DNA of 64,000 nt from Bidens hawaiensis (GCA_021521415.1 JAIQDT010000172.1:1880501-1944500), one strand, 5' to 3'; shown: positions 1 to 11,995, counted from the first letter of the stretch. Notes: generated by a model from the sequence alone, not told the origin. A program made the numbers and translations.

Positions 1-325
1 ATAATTATGGTCCGGAACATAATTATCGAAGTCCTTGCATGGAAATCGTGATGCGTAAGATTGTGTGTCATAATATAGAATTGAAAGTAGTTGGGATAAC
101 GGTACAAATTTAAAGATGATATGGACATGGTGGATACGCCGCTTGTACATCCTATATGTAAGTGTCCTTATCGGATTTTCATTTGGAGCGTTGTTTTAAC
201 TATTCAAAGTTCGGTTTCATGATAAATTTTTATTTTTATTTTTAAATTTTCTTTTCCTCAAACTTTATTGGTTTTGTTATAATCTCCTTTAATTTCGGGA
301 CGAAATTCCCTAAAGTATGGGAGAC
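1..325 (+). mobile_element. 3' internal end of a decayed Ty3/gypsy element
   Basis: The purine-rich tract at 311-325 (TAAAGTATGGGAGAC), preceded by AATTTCGGGACGAAATT, has the layout of the polypurine tract region that ends gypsy internal sequence just before the 3' LTR. No intact reading frame is left; the coding part lies outside the window or has decayed. Assignment rests on the tract and on the adjacent LTR. Confidence 0.5.
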
Positions 326-1675
326 TATAGCAACTCACGTCTTCAAATTTATATAAATACCCGCTTCGTTTTGATGTTCGGGTACTTATATCACGTTTAT
401 CGAGTCAATTTATTATTATAATATTTCTTTAATTATTTACTCATTATTATAATATTATTCTTAATTATATAATTACAACTTTAGTATTTTGGCAAAAATT
501 ACCTAAACTATAACTATTACCTACTTTTATACCCATCTTCAATTTCTATGGGCTTAAGTGCAATTTCACTTCATAACCCACCAAAAATCTGGTACTGTGA
601 CCCGTTGACCCAATAATCCGACCCCAAATCTAAACCCTAATCATAATCCGATCGCAATTAGGGATTTCTTGGCCCTGAATTCTCGTGTTGGATATAGAAA
701 CTGAATCAAAAGCACATTACTCATACCATTTGCGTCTAAACCGACAATAGTATTACTATGTTAACTGGATCTAAACGATCTCGCAGCTCCTATATCATAT
801 AGCCGACCCAAACCCTCAATCGTTATGCATGTAAACACTAATATTAATCCAATTAAACCTACTTGAGCAATCCTCTATGCGTCGAAAACAGTAACCCTCA
901 AACCAATTAAATTTACATCATCGTTTGCTAAGTCGTTCGTGGCTGTACCTGGCCGCCGGCTGTCTACCTCATTTATCCATCGAATCGTTATCATATAAGG
1001 CTTTAACGTTCGCGTGTGACTTTTCCCGTATTCTCGTCATCTTAATCATCTTTTGTTCGTCTATCGAGGTGAGTACCACATTCCCCTATTTTACTTGTTT
1101 TCCACGTTTTGGGGACATATGCGTAAATATATTTCTCATATATACTTATACTCAAAACTGCAACTATTGTCTTATGTGTTAACAACTTATACCTTACTTG
1201 TTTATGTGCTTATTTTCTTTGTATACTTTCGCATTCGGAGAGGTCCAACATAATCTCAGTCTAGTATGATCATACGCCAGTCGTTATAGCCTTTGTGCTT
1301 CTCGACATCTCAGTTATACTTTCTCATTTGGTTAATTTTTTATTCTCATATGACGTGTTGCAAATACTTATTTTTATACTATACTATATGTACACTTAAA
1401 CTGGTGTGTTGCTCACTCAACATGTGTTGTTGACAAAATTCTATTTTATACGCATATGCAGGTTGGTGAAGACTTTAGTTAGAAGAATATTTTAAGCAAG
1501 AAGTATAAAATTTGTATTGTTTTATAGACTATGTACTTGTTTGTATTTTGATTTATTTGATAATTGAATTTAATTAATAGATATTTTCATTTAAATATTA
1601 TGCATGATAGTAACCTTAAGAGCTGTGACAATCAGTTCGCGCCCCGGCATTTCCGCCGTAGGTTGGGGTGTGACA
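326..1675 (+). mobile_element. Ty3/gypsy 3' LTR, decayed
   Basis: This stretch begins directly after a polypurine tract with TATAGCAACTC, which looks like TGTGACAACTC after C-to-T decay, and ends with GGGGTGTGACA at 1665-1675. The reverse complement of that end, TGTCACACCCC, is the start of the gypsy LTRs at 40377 and 48361, so it belongs to the same broad LTR style. No second copy is in the window, so I cannot test the ends by target duplication. The short ORFs at 925-1253 inside it have no recognisable domain and are not called as genes. Confidence 0.5.
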
Positions 1676-2460
1676 GAGAGTTTGAGCGGTCGAGGTAGAT
1701 TGATTCAACATCGCTTGGGTAACTGGAGCTAGAACGTTTCGCAAGAGGGTTGATCGGTTAGAGTAGGCTTGGTAAACTTGAACTTGTGGGTGCGAAACTT
1801 GGTAAGTTTGGGTTATGTATGGTTGGCATCGATTGATGAGAGGAGCTTGAAGGACGTAAGATAGATAGGTTTAGACTTGATGGGTAGTGTAGTTGGGTGT
1901 AACTATAATTTGAACATGATAAGTTTGGATAATTTGAGGACACATATCGCGGGGAGGATTAGGGTCTCCTGAATGGTAGCAAGCACGGGTAGTAGGGGAA
2001 TCAGGTTGAGCATGAGGGTAGGCTGTTGCGGGAAAACTGGTGCATTAGAGGGTGTAAGGCAAGTATATGCAAGGATGATCGAAGCGATTAAATTGGGTGC
2101 AAAAAACGTCATGAGGATTGAGTCAAATGATGAAAGTTACTTGTGGGGCATAACGAGTGAATACCGATGGAGAGTTTCTTGCTCGGGATACTCTGATTTT
2201 GTCGAGGTTGACGATTGATTTGATTAACAACATAGGTTTTATGATTAGACTTGCGCTTTTTGTGGTTGTAGTTGTTGTTGTTGCGAGGATGAGTATAGGT
2301 AAATGAATTAAAATTTCAATCAAGGAAGTTAATGAACAAGTTTGAATTGGTTGTATTAATGTTTTGAGGTTGCAGCAGTTAATTCCTTGGCTATACACGT
2401 GGTGGCCATGAGAACTAGACTATTGATGTCGAGGACGATATTGGTTTCTTAGGTGAGACA
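1676..2460. other. Unassigned stretch
   Basis: No recognisable gene, transposon end or RNA is visible. Several short open frames exist on both strands but none shows a domain or sensible codon use. It is probably decayed repeat or flanking DNA of the gypsy element to the left. Confidence 0.4.
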
Positions 2461-4560
2461 TTTTGTGAGGACCAAAAATAAAGATTATAAGATGAAGGTT
2501 AAGTTGAGGAAAACATTCAAATAAAAAAAATGTTTAATTGTTTTATAATAACTTTGCTTTTCATAAGTGAGGGATTCGCGTCGTATCATGAGAAATAAAG
2601 ATAAAAGTTTATAAGGTGAGAGGTACATAGCGTAAATAGTTATTAGATGATGTAGTCAATATGATTGATGTGAGATGACTACACGAGGAAATGAGGTCAA
2701 TTTAAAATTTTAAATTTTATTTTATTAAGTCAATTTTACAATAAACTAACGAAACATAAATTGTGTGTTGGCCTCCCATGAGCTTTCCATGGCAGTTTGA
2801 ATGGCCCAATGAAACTAACGAATAAAAGCAACTGAGTTGGACAGCCCATATCGTTACATGGCATTTTGATTGTCCCAACTAATTAACGAATTAGCAATAC
2901 AGTATAGTTTATCGGCCAAATGAGCTTTACATGTCGTTTTAACCGACCAAACTAAATAACGAACGAACGAGAGAAATATGAGTTGTTGGAGCATCCCGTG
3001 AATCACCACGTATGATGAACTCCAACAAAAATAACATTAATAACAAGATGATGAATGGATAGTAAGAGTGCCTATGGATACCATGGACTTTTCACCCAAC
3101 TAACCAAATAAATAACAAAACACAATAATCGGAATTTACCGAATTTAGCCACGAACCACCGTGAATTCGGTTTAAAATAAACCTTAGGTGTCGGTCGTAT
3201 AACAGTTGTGTTCCTCTCTGGCCGAGAGGAACTTGTCATGCTACCTAGTCTTAAGATGGAGTAAAAACAAAAGTAGGGAATTCTTAAGGAATTTCCCAAA
3301 ATAAAAGCAATCTACTTGATTTAAAATATTTACGAAAAATTTTCTTTGAAGGTTGTGGCATAGCCTCGGTTTACATACATAGCCCAAAACGAGACCCAAT
3401 AAGCATATAACTAAGTACAAACCACCAAATATGGACCTAACAGATGGTATCTACAGGATTAATTTAATTATGGTGGTCGTGTACGTATATTTTAATGAAC
3501 AGGTTAGACGACTAAGTTATATAAGCAAAACGTATTGTTTTGATCTTTGATTCCTAATTACTTTAGTCGGTAGGCCGAATATAATATGAAGATCAAGAAT
3601 CCCAAATAAATTCCAATTTAGACGTGAGGATTGTGGTTCAAGCAAGTCAAACAGGTTCAGGGTTCACAATACAGGTTAATAGGTTCGGAAGGGAAAAAGA
3701 ATATATTAATAATATTAACAATAGTTAATTTACTCGATAACACGATAATTTAATTGGAAAAATTTTCCTTAACATAAGACGGGTCGGGTAACGGATATAT
3801 TATTAATTAAAAGATTCGAGTTGTTACACATATACGTCATACATACATATACGGTGTACATACATATACAACATACATACACATACGGCATACATACCTA
3901 TACAGTTTACATACACATACAGTGTACATACATATACGCCCGTAATGTTCATACTAGCCTTTCTTCTTCACGTTTTTAGGGGTTTTCCTCGATTCTGGCA
4001 CCATCAGCCGCCGTTAACCACCATGGTTGGCTGGATTTTGTTTGTTTATAACCCATGTAGCTTCGGGGTGTCCACATCCAAGCTAAGGTGGCCCTTAAGC
4101 TCGTTTTTGGTCGATTAAACACCCGATTAAAGCTAGATCTAGATTCTAACGGTTCATTCGGCATCCTGGGGCTGCGGTGTCGGGTTCTAAAATGTTGGGT
4201 AAGCTGAGAAAATGATTTCTTACATTCGGTTGGTTTTGGATCGTTGAATAGAATATTGTAGAGAGTGTTTGACTTAAGTGTGTGTTTTTTATGGTGTAGG
4301 CTATGGTGTAGAATGATGAAGATTGAAAGGATTTAGGGTTTATTGGGGTATTTATACTCCCTACGTTCATAGACCTTAGACCCATTTTAATTTTTAAGTC
4401 CATGATCTAATTTCATCTATTTTTGCCTACCATCATTTTATCTTTATTATTATTATTCTACTAACTCAATTTAATTTTTGCAACGTAATTAATATTTAAA
4501 TATTATTCATGAAAAATTCGACGTGAATTAAGTCGGTTTTTTACGATACCAGAACTAAAA
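2461..4560 (-). mobile_element. Probable remnant of a minus-strand gypsy leader and LTR
   Basis: Read on the minus strand, 4337-4354 contains GGGAGTATAAATACCCC, a TATA box, followed downstream by CT-rich sequence typical of an LTR transcript start. Phrases such as CGAACCACCGTGAATTCGG near 3145 resemble the leader of the minus-strand gypsy element at 47640-47840 (CGAACCACCG repeated there). Ends and target duplications could not be fixed. Three degenerate copies of a roughly 70-bp unit, each ending near CTAACGAAT, lie at 2776-2970. Confidence 0.35.
3827..3943. repeat. Short tandem repeat, CATACATATACGG-like units
   Basis: Seven or so imperfect units of about 16-18 bases built from CATACATATAC and GTGTACATACATATAC follow one another. 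It is a simple tandem array inside the LTR-like region. Confidence 0.8.
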
Positions 4561-4916
4561 CAAAAAAGATAGTTGGTCAGTTCCCGTTACGGTGGTACTG
4601 TAACTAAATACTTTACGCGAATTAGACCAACGTTAGATTTTGACATAATCAAGCAAACCAACGGCCATGTGGATGTTCATACGCCAATTCATTTTCATAT
4701 ATGTTATTACTATCACTTATATGTATTTTTTTCATGGAATTGTCATGTAGCTTAACGCCTAGAATCATGTGTTGATGTTGTCCTCAACCATCCTAGAATC
4801 CACATCGTCTTGGCTTTTACTCAAAAGATGACCCCTTATAGTAACATCATCCTAATAAGTATTTTGCGGTTAATGGGCACAATTGTGTAGGGTTGAATGA
4901 AATCTGCCACGTGTTC

Positions 4917-5510
4917 CAAATTCGTTGACTCAAACGACTTTTGAATGAAACCATCGGCTTAGACGACTTTTAAGAAACCCGTCATGTTTTAAATTTGATT
5001 TTTTGAAACCCATCGTTTATAAACAAGTTTTGAAATTGAGTTTATTTTTTAATATTTAATTATTATAGTTAATTTCATTTGTATTTTGTTTTTATTTTAT
5101 AACTTTTGAAATATAAAGTTTTAGATCTAACTTTTGAAATATAAAGTTTTCGAGAATTTTGAATATACTATAGAGGGATGAGGCAAATTTATTTTTATCT
5201 ACGCGCATAAATATAAATTTTATTCAAAACGAGCCAGGTTAAATTTATTTTAAACGTTGCGACATAAGGTTGACGTAACTCGTTTTAAGTCGGCTCGTAG
5301 ATAAAAATAAGTTTATCTCAACGGTATATTCGAAATTTTATAAAACTTTATATTTCAAATGTTATAAATTAAAAAAGAATGCAAATGAAACTAATTATAG
5401 TAATTAAATATAAAAAGAAAAAATTTTCTAAAACGACGGGTTTTGTAAAATCCGTCATAGCCGAGGGTTTCTATTCAAAAGTGGTATGAGTCGATGAATC
5501 TGAGACGTTC
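4917..5510. mobile_element. Foldback / MITE-like inverted-repeat element
   Basis: The left arm (about 4917-5205) and the right arm (about 5295-5510) are imperfect reverse complements of each other. Matching pieces include TATTTTTATCTACG at 5192 against CGTAGATAAAAATA near 5297, CATTTGAAATATAAAG-type sequence in both arms, and GAAACCATCGGCTTAGACGA in the left arm against the reverse complement of CGTCATAGCCGAGGGTTTC in the right. There is no coding sequence. The outer ends and target duplication are uncertain. The transcript could fold into a long hairpin. It sits about 275 bp upstream of the start codon of the RNA-binding protein gene. Confidence 0.65.
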
Positions 5511-5649
5511 TTAAGAGAAGGATGGAATTTTGTGTTAAAAATACAATACAAGGACTAAAACGAAAGTTGTGGTATGATGACATGTGCCTCCATTACTCCT
5601 CCCTAAATAATTCCTCGAAGATTCTTTCTTTCTCCGCTCTTGTCTTGTA

Positions 5650-5687
<38 letters not shown>

Positions 5688-5784
5688 CAATCAAAAGTTC
5701 AAAACCCCCAATTCCTCTCTCTTTCTTTGAGGATCAATTGAATTCCATGAGCATGCGAGTCGAATTCAGCTCCTAATTCCATTG
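5511..5784 (+). promoter_or_regulatory. Promoter and 5' leader of the RRM gene
   Basis: This is the interval between the inverted-repeat element and the start codon. It carries a CT-rich stretch (near 5625-5640 and 5713-5730, typical of plant transcript starts), separated by an ATT microsatellite of about 13 units at 5649-5687. I see no convincing TATA box. The microsatellite therefore lies in or next to the 5' untranslated region. Confidence 0.5.
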
Positions 5785-8700
5785 ATGGATTCGTACCCGC
5801 CGATGAGAGGAACCGGGTCAAGCTTACAGTTCCTGAACAACCCGTTTGGGGACACGACGTACACCAAAGTCTTCGTTGGAGGACTTGCGTGGGAGACTCA
5901 CAGCGAGACGCTGCACCGCTACTTTCAACAGTTTGGGGAGATTTTGGAGGCTGTCGTTATCACTGATAAACAAACCGGCAGATCCAAAGGATATGGATTT
6001 GTAAGTATTATTTATTTCTCAGATCAGACCATTGTCATGTTTTTGTGCAATTGTTTGATCGCCTCTGTTCACAAATTAGAAGCTTTATGATCCAGAGATG
6101 ATAATAATATATGTGTAGTGGAGGGGCTACAAATTGGGCGAATTGCGACACGTGGCGCCCAGTCAGCAAAGGGTATGAATTATATGTTGTAGCCGTTCTA
6201 GTGCCACGCCACCATTTTTTATTATTTTATTTTTGTAATTAAACTAAACAAACAAAAACCATTTAAGTTATTAAAATTTATTAAATTAACTAAATCAATC
6301 AATCAATAAAGCCCTGTATATACCACCGTATAGCACGCTATCGGTAGGGTCAGGGGAGGGTGAGAGGCAGGCAAGTCTTTCCTCTATCCGTGTGAATAGA
6401 GATGCTGCTTCCAGAGAGACCCCCGACTCATAAAGCTACATACAGGTAAACAGAGTAAACATACATCCTACAAGCAAAGACACTTAGCAATATATAGATA
6501 GCAAACTACCAAATAGCAAGGCATCTGTAACCTACTAAAAATAGGGCATAAGAAGCTAAAAGCAGCATCAAACAAAATATATACATAAACAACAAGGATC
6601 CAGGCTAGCCAACTAGATCCTAAATACAAAGCTAAGCTAACTAGGTATCTTTCTCTAAAAGTCGCTAACCTTAATCCTACATCTCCACGAATCTCTATCA
6701 TGGACCATGTCCTCAGAGAGGTGCAACTCTGTCAAGTCATGTCTAATTCTCTCATCCCAAGTCAATTTAGGCTTGCCTCTACTCCTCTTTCCTTCCACAA
6801 TGAAGGTTTCCACTACTTTAACTGGCGATGTTGTCGGTCCCCTCTTCACATGCCCAAACCATGTCAATCTCCCTTCCTTTATTTTCTCTGATATGCTAAC
6901 CATTCATAACCTTTCCCTAAAGACCTTATTTCTAATCCTATCTAATCTAGTGTGTTCACACATCCATCTCAGCATCCTCATCTCTACTACCTCCATCTTG
7001 CGCGCCTGTGCCTTCTTGATGGCCCAACAATCTGTTCCATACAACATTGCAGGTCTAATTGCGACTCTATAAAATTTCGGCCTTTAATTTAGATAGGAAC
7101 CGCTTGTCACACAAAACCCCAGTAGCTGCTTTCCATCTACACCAGCCAACTTGTATGCGGTGGGTTATGTCACTGTCTATCTCTCCATTGCTTTGGACAA
7201 ACGATCCTAGAATAAAATAAATTATAATCAAAATAAAAAAACACACTAAAACATAAAATAAAAACTCCATATAAAAATACTAATCTATTCGTTATCTTTG
7301 TCTTCGTCCTCGTCTTCGGCTTCAACGAGATGATTATCCCGCACGTGTTGAACCAAATCCGCCTTAAGTTGGTTATGTATTTCACTTGATGTGAGCTCGT
7401 GAATGTTTTGCCATCGACCATACACGACATGGGGTTTTCACATAATGCCAACGTTTTTTTAGAACCCCGAAACACCTTTCAATATCCTTTCGCGCGGACT
7501 CTTGCTTCTTCTTAAAAGTATTCTCTTTTTTCTTCGATCGGGTCTTGAAACGTTTTGACGATGATCGAGTACTCTGGATATATCTCATATCTCAAATAGT
7601 ATCCGTGACGATAGAAGGTATCGTTGGCCTAAAACGGTAAGACCGGCGTGCTACGGCTGATGTAATACTCTAGCACGGGCGCCGCGTTGAGAACGTTTAT
7701 GTCGTTGTTGGACCCAACGAAGCCGAAGTAGGCCGACCAAATCCAAAGGTTGTGTGAACAAATGGCTTGAAGACTAACCGTTGGTACTCCATGGTCACCA
7801 CGAGTGTGTTGACTTCACCATGCGGTTAGACAGTTGGCCCACTCCCAATGCATGCAATCTATACTCCCGATCATGCCGGGAAAATAATGTTTGCTTCGGT
7901 GTACATCGTGTATGCGAGTCAGGTCGTTTGAAGTTGGAATCCTCAGATAACGACCAACGTATAATTGTATTATTCCTATACAAATAAATTATTAAAAGAT
8001 ATTTATATTAAAAACAATAATTAATATAAACAATTTAAATTTTAGCGGATGCAAAAATTCTTCAACGAGTCGCGTCGTTTTCTCAGCCATCTTTAAATAC
8101 TCGTCGTTGATGTCGGTCGTGGTGAAGGCCCACATTGCGCTCATGACCTCTTCACTCTCCTCCAATGCTCGTTGTTGCATCTGGCAAATTCTAGACTCTC
8201 CTTAATTACTTGATCCCAAATGTCGGAAGAGTTCGGGGAATCTGTTTTGAGATAGTATGAAATGATAAGGTGAAGAAGTATGAAATGGCGAAAATGGTTG
8301 AATTAGTTTTGTATTTATATTTGAGTTCGTGTATGATATGGTGAAAATGGTTTGGTATTTATATTAAGTTTTCTAATTAATTTTTTTTAAATATATGAAC
8401 GTTGTAAACGGTCCCTTTGATTATTAGATCATTATTTTTTAAACATAGCCCCGCGACAAATACCCCGCGCCCCCCTCTTATTGCCCCACATTTCGCCGGG
8501 AGGCGGTGTTGACGCCCATGTTCGCCGAAAATCGCCCAACAATGCCGCCCACTACATACTGCCTTAGGGAGTGACACAAAAATAAGCTGATAGTTGGGAG
8601 TGGTGGATAGCATTTCTTTAGTTGGGAGTGTTCCAGGCCAAAGGGTGAAAGTTGGGAGTATTTAAATCTAACAACCCTATATTAATCTTACTTTATTAAA

Positions 8701-10520
8701 GTATGATTGCTTATGTGGTTTACGTCTCTGTTAACAGTGGTGGGATGAAATACAAACATCTCGTGAGAAGCGTAATAATAAGTAGAGTAGTTATTATCAT
8801 GCTGTAGTTTTGAATTAGGGTAACATTTATCATGCTACTCAATTATAACTCTAGCTGATAAACTATAGTCGTAATAAAAATTACTCTAGTAGTAGCGTAA
8901 TACTCTGGTCATTTTTATGCTTCTTTCGTTAACCGATGTTTGTATTCTATTTATATGCATCCTCTAATTATGTCTCGTTGAGTCCTTAGTCATTAATAAT
9001 TCTCATTCTCAGGTTACATTTCGTGATCCAGAAGCTGCAAAGCGAGCTTGTGCTGATCCTAATCCAGTTATTGATGGTAGAAGGGCAAATTGTAATTTAG
9101 CATCACTAGGTCGACCCCAACCGCCTTTGACTTTTGGTATATTTTCAAAATTTAAACTTTTGATTCAGTTAAATTTATCTTTAATTCATCTCAATATTTG
9201 AATTTAGCAGTTCAATTTTCAAGTTTAAATTATTTAATAATTGTTTTTTTACTTGTAGGACGCCTGAGATCGGCGGCACCCTACTTTGCTGGTCCCCATA
9301 CAGGACCGCCATTGGTTGGAAGCTCAAGTTACCGCCCACCGGTTCCATACAATTATCAGCAATTCCCATATTCCTTATACGGGTTACATATTATTGTTAT
9401 TATTCTAATTGCACAATAACTTATGTCTTCTATAATAACAAAAGTTTGGGGTTTTGTTAGGTACCCACCTTACGGGCCCGAATATGTCTTTCATCAGGTT
9501 CCATATAATCCTTACATGGGTCAGCTACAACATAACCCTCAGATGTTTGGCATACAGGGCCCAAATGTTTTTCCGTTTGGTCAAGTAGGCCCACCGCCCC
9601 TTGCAAGCCCAGGACATAGAGCGGTTCAGGGGATTGTAGCACCTGGTCCTCATGTTTATACTAGACCAATTGTCAGCGGTGCAGCAGCTGAAATTGTTCC
9701 AATGTCCCCTGCACCATATCTTACAGGCATGTCTTTTTTCTTTATTTTAGCTTGTAACATGTTTTCTTATAGTTGACTTATCAGTTGACTACTATCGAAG
9801 CACGTATCCAGAGACCCCCTAAATGGATGTGATGAATGAATAAGAATGGTAAAGGGATATGTTGGATTCTTTATCTTGCATATGAATATCAAATCTCAAC
9901 AGTTCGGGTGACTTTTATGTTACAAATGTTCTCTACATATTTTTATCTTTTGAAAAAACGCTCAAATATATAATAATTAGCATGGTAGAAAAGTCTTTCA
10001 ATTAGAAACAAGTTACGCAAACGACAAATACGATTGCGTAAACAAATAAATAACTTCGGCGTTCAAAAGAAAAATAAATAAATGACTTTTAACATAAACA
10101 ATGCTGCATAAACCAAAGTGACTTCGTTTCAGAAATTTTGTCTGCCGGGTCCCTATCTGTAAAATTTGTGTCTCTCTTCAAAGTTGGGCTAAATTACATA
10201 CTCTTAACCAGGCCATACTGGAGAAGGGGGGGGGGGGGAACTGAAACCGAACCAAACTCAAAACAGAAATTGAAAATCGAATAACCGAAACCTAACAGTT
10301 TTTAAAAAACTCGAAAACCAAAATTTGCTTTGTTGTTTCGTTTGAGTTTAAAACCCGACCTATGCGCACCCCTACAGTAAAAGGTTATGTTACTTTCTTA
10401 GTACCACTATTAAAATTTGTTATATTATTAATTTTCAGTATTGTGAATTTTATTTTGTTGCTTTTAGGTGTCGCGCCACCATTTCTGAGACAGATGAGGG
10501 GCACCCATCCTTCTGAGTAA
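5785..10520 (+). CDS. RRM-domain RNA-binding protein (RBM24/38-like plant family), 5 coding exons
   Basis: Joining 5785-6000, 9013-9136, 9259-9382, 9461-9726 and 10468-10520 gives 783 nt, or 260 residues plus TAA. A single RNA recognition motif fills residues about 28-105, with RNP2 VFVGGL at 29-34 and RNP1 KGYGFVTF at 68-75, split by intron 1 between F72 and V73. The rest is rich in Pro, Tyr, Gly and Gln, as in the plant single-RRM family that includes Arabidopsis ARP1 and proteins annotated as RNA-binding protein 24-like; members bind RNA and act in mRNA regulation. The start at 5785 is the ATG after a CT-rich leader; an earlier in-frame TTG at 5782 is not needed. Introns 1-3 are GT-AG. Intron 4 fits best as GC-AG (ACAG/GCATGT at 9723-9732), giving the ending [12 protein letters not shown]. 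The alternative GT donor at 9731 also stays open but ends in another frame, so the C-terminus is the least certain part. Confidence 0.85.
6285..7213 (-). mobile_element. 5'-truncated LINE (L1-type) insertion
   Basis: On the minus strand the coding part matches the C-terminal end of plant L1 reverse transcriptase ORF2: [10 protein letters not shown] near 7100, [20 protein letters not shown] near 6975, then [14 protein letters not shown] near 6860. This is followed by the conserved 3' untranslated region (GGTCTCTCTGGAAGCAGC, 6402-6419 minus strand; CCCTACCGATAGCG near 6340) and ends in TTGATTGATTG repeats at 6287-6302. The 5' end stops inside the RT domain at about 7213. I could not fix a target duplication. 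Confidence 0.8.
7385..8190 (-). pseudogene. Harbinger transposase (HARBI1-type DDE nuclease) pseudogene
   Basis: On the minus strand, fragments in order match the PIF/Harbinger nuclease: a helical N-terminal piece with [13 protein letters not shown] (about 8100-8060), then [13 protein letters not shown] (about 7880-7840), then [10 protein letters not shown] (about 7715-7690), and a C-terminal [19 protein letters not shown] piece (about 7500-7445). The D of SIDCMHWEW and the D of NNDIN are the positions expected for catalytic acids. The frame is broken by at least two stop codons (after NCLTAW and after VLPF) and a frameshift before [10 protein letters not shown]. It cannot make active transposase. 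It is antisense to the host gene. Confidence 0.75.
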
Positions 10521-11995
10521 AGATGGTTCAACTGGAATATACCCGAATCGCTTTCCGTGGGACCCACTAACTGCACGATAAGCTCACTTGGTACTCGAGT
10601 GACATTTGTCACTTCTTACCTTGGATGCCACATCGTATTTGTCAAAGAGGTAATGTTAAAACATTGAATCAGTTACTGATTATGTATGTAGTTTTGAAAA
10701 CTTTTGTAAATTTTTGTTTGACGGTTTTCAGGTCCTCTGAAGTCGGGTGAAATGGAGTCAAAGTTGAAAACAAATGTTTGAATCCCGAACAACAAATGTG
10801 AAAATTGCAAATACGCGCTTTAACTAGTCTGTATAAGAGGTGTCACACTCGTGGAGTGTTAACAATGAAGATTGATTGGTGGGATATGGGTTGCCACCAA
10901 TTGTGTGTGAGGGAATCATCATATGATACCCTGATGGTTGACTAGAGTCAGACCCGGTGCATGGGCACCGTGGTCAATCGTTGACCGTGTCTTTGGACGG
11001 ATCTAACATCCCATAATTAACCAATGGGGAACCTATGAATATTCTTATGTTTGATGAATTCTGGGAATCATGGTACATAAGGCGCACCAAATTGAAGCAT
11101 CAATAAGGGCTTTCTGGTCATTTGACTTGACTGGTTGGCAAAACATGCTCTTGTTTTATAGACCGTTTCATGGAATTGACTTATGGATTTGTTTTAGTCG
11201 GTTCGTCTGTATGTAAGATTAGCCTATTTGTGTGAGACACCATTGGAACACCGCCCCCCTCCTTGGTCCGTAATGACGGGTTCCAAATGATATGTGGGTT
11301 CACTAACGCATCTTCCCAGTAAGATTTTTTTTTTTTTATTTCTTTTTCATTTGTTTTTTTGTCAAAAGAAAAAAAAAGGAATGGTGAAGAATGATGGAGG
11401 TATAAAACGAGTTGAGCGGTTGGGTTGCATAATGAAAGGAAAAGCTGAGGTGATGATGATGTGAGGAACGAGGGAGAGTGTCCCGTAAAGTATAGTCTGA
11501 CAATTCGATCTTTAAGATAAGGACCGTATAATATAAGGATGTTCAATGTTCAAGTTAAAGCCAATTTGGGCTTGTATCTGAAAGATATTTCAACTAAGCC
11601 AATTAAGCTTGTTTTTCGCCGCCTCTTGCTTGTGCCAACTTTTATTTCATGTTACAGTTTTTTTTAAATGGCAAAAGATATTTCACGTGTAAACCTATTC
11701 TTTTGGGGCTATATCCGAGGTTGTGAGATCATACCTCTTGATGCGCGAGAACCGGATGGAACTTGTAAACCCCGCCTTCTGTCGAGTTCAAACCCGGGTT
11801 TAAAGCCATGATTCGTTTCTTCATCTCGATATCTTTCTTACTGGCCTAAATGAGAATCAAACATGTGTCCTTATTGAGCGTGGACATACCTCTTATCACT
11901 AGACTAACTTCTCAAGGATTTCATGTTTCAAATAACTAGGTGAGGGCATGATATAAATTTTAGAGTATTTATTATTTGTCTATAGTTATCGTTGT
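10521..11995 (+). other. 3' untranslated region of the RRM gene and intergenic DNA
   Basis: After the TAA at 10518-10520 a plausible 3' UTR intron runs from a GTAATG donor at 10650 to TTTTCAG at 10731. The transcript end is not clear. A run of 12 or so G at 10228-10240 lies in intron 4. The 121-residue minus-strand open frame at 11181-11546 has no recognisable domain. The rest shows nothing I recognise. Confidence 0.4.

Larger units (their letters stand above)
6104..8563 (-). mobile_element. Degenerate PIF/Harbinger-like element
   Basis: The right end read inward is GGCAGTATGTAGTGGGCGGC, flanked outside by TTA (8564-8566), the usual PIF/Harbinger target. The left end at about 6104-6135 is a diverged match (ATATGTGTAGTGGAGGGGC). 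Between them lies a broken Harbinger transposase on the minus strand. The LINE fragment at 6285-7213 interrupts it. The left boundary is approximate. Confidence 0.6.
6001..9012 (+). other. Intron 1 of the RRM gene, enlarged by transposons
   Basis: The donor GTAAGT at 6001 and the acceptor CTCAG/GTTACA at 9012 join exons in phase 0 and restore the RNP1 motif. At 3,012 bp it is far longer than the other introns of this gene (78-741 bp). The excess is a Harbinger-like element (about 6104-8563) plus a LINE fragment. Outside them, 8567-9012 is ordinary AT-rich intron. Confidence 0.8.

Noticed and set aside
925..1253. Two overlapping short plus-strand open frames
   Set aside because: They lie inside a decayed LTR, have no domain and look like chance frames.
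1973..2398. Open frames on both strands of up to 91 codons
   Set aside because: No domain, no promoter or splice signals, and composition typical of decayed repeat.
6707..7072. 121-codon plus-strand frame
   Set aside because: It is the complement of the LINE reverse transcriptase, which reads well on the minus strand.
7385..8190. Harbinger nuclease as a domesticated host gene (HARBI1-like)
   Set aside because: Internal stops and frameshifts, location within an intron, and element-like ends indicate a dead transposon.
11181..11546. 121-codon minus-strand frame downstream of the RRM gene
   Set aside because: Low-complexity composition from a poly-A/T tract, with no domain recognised.
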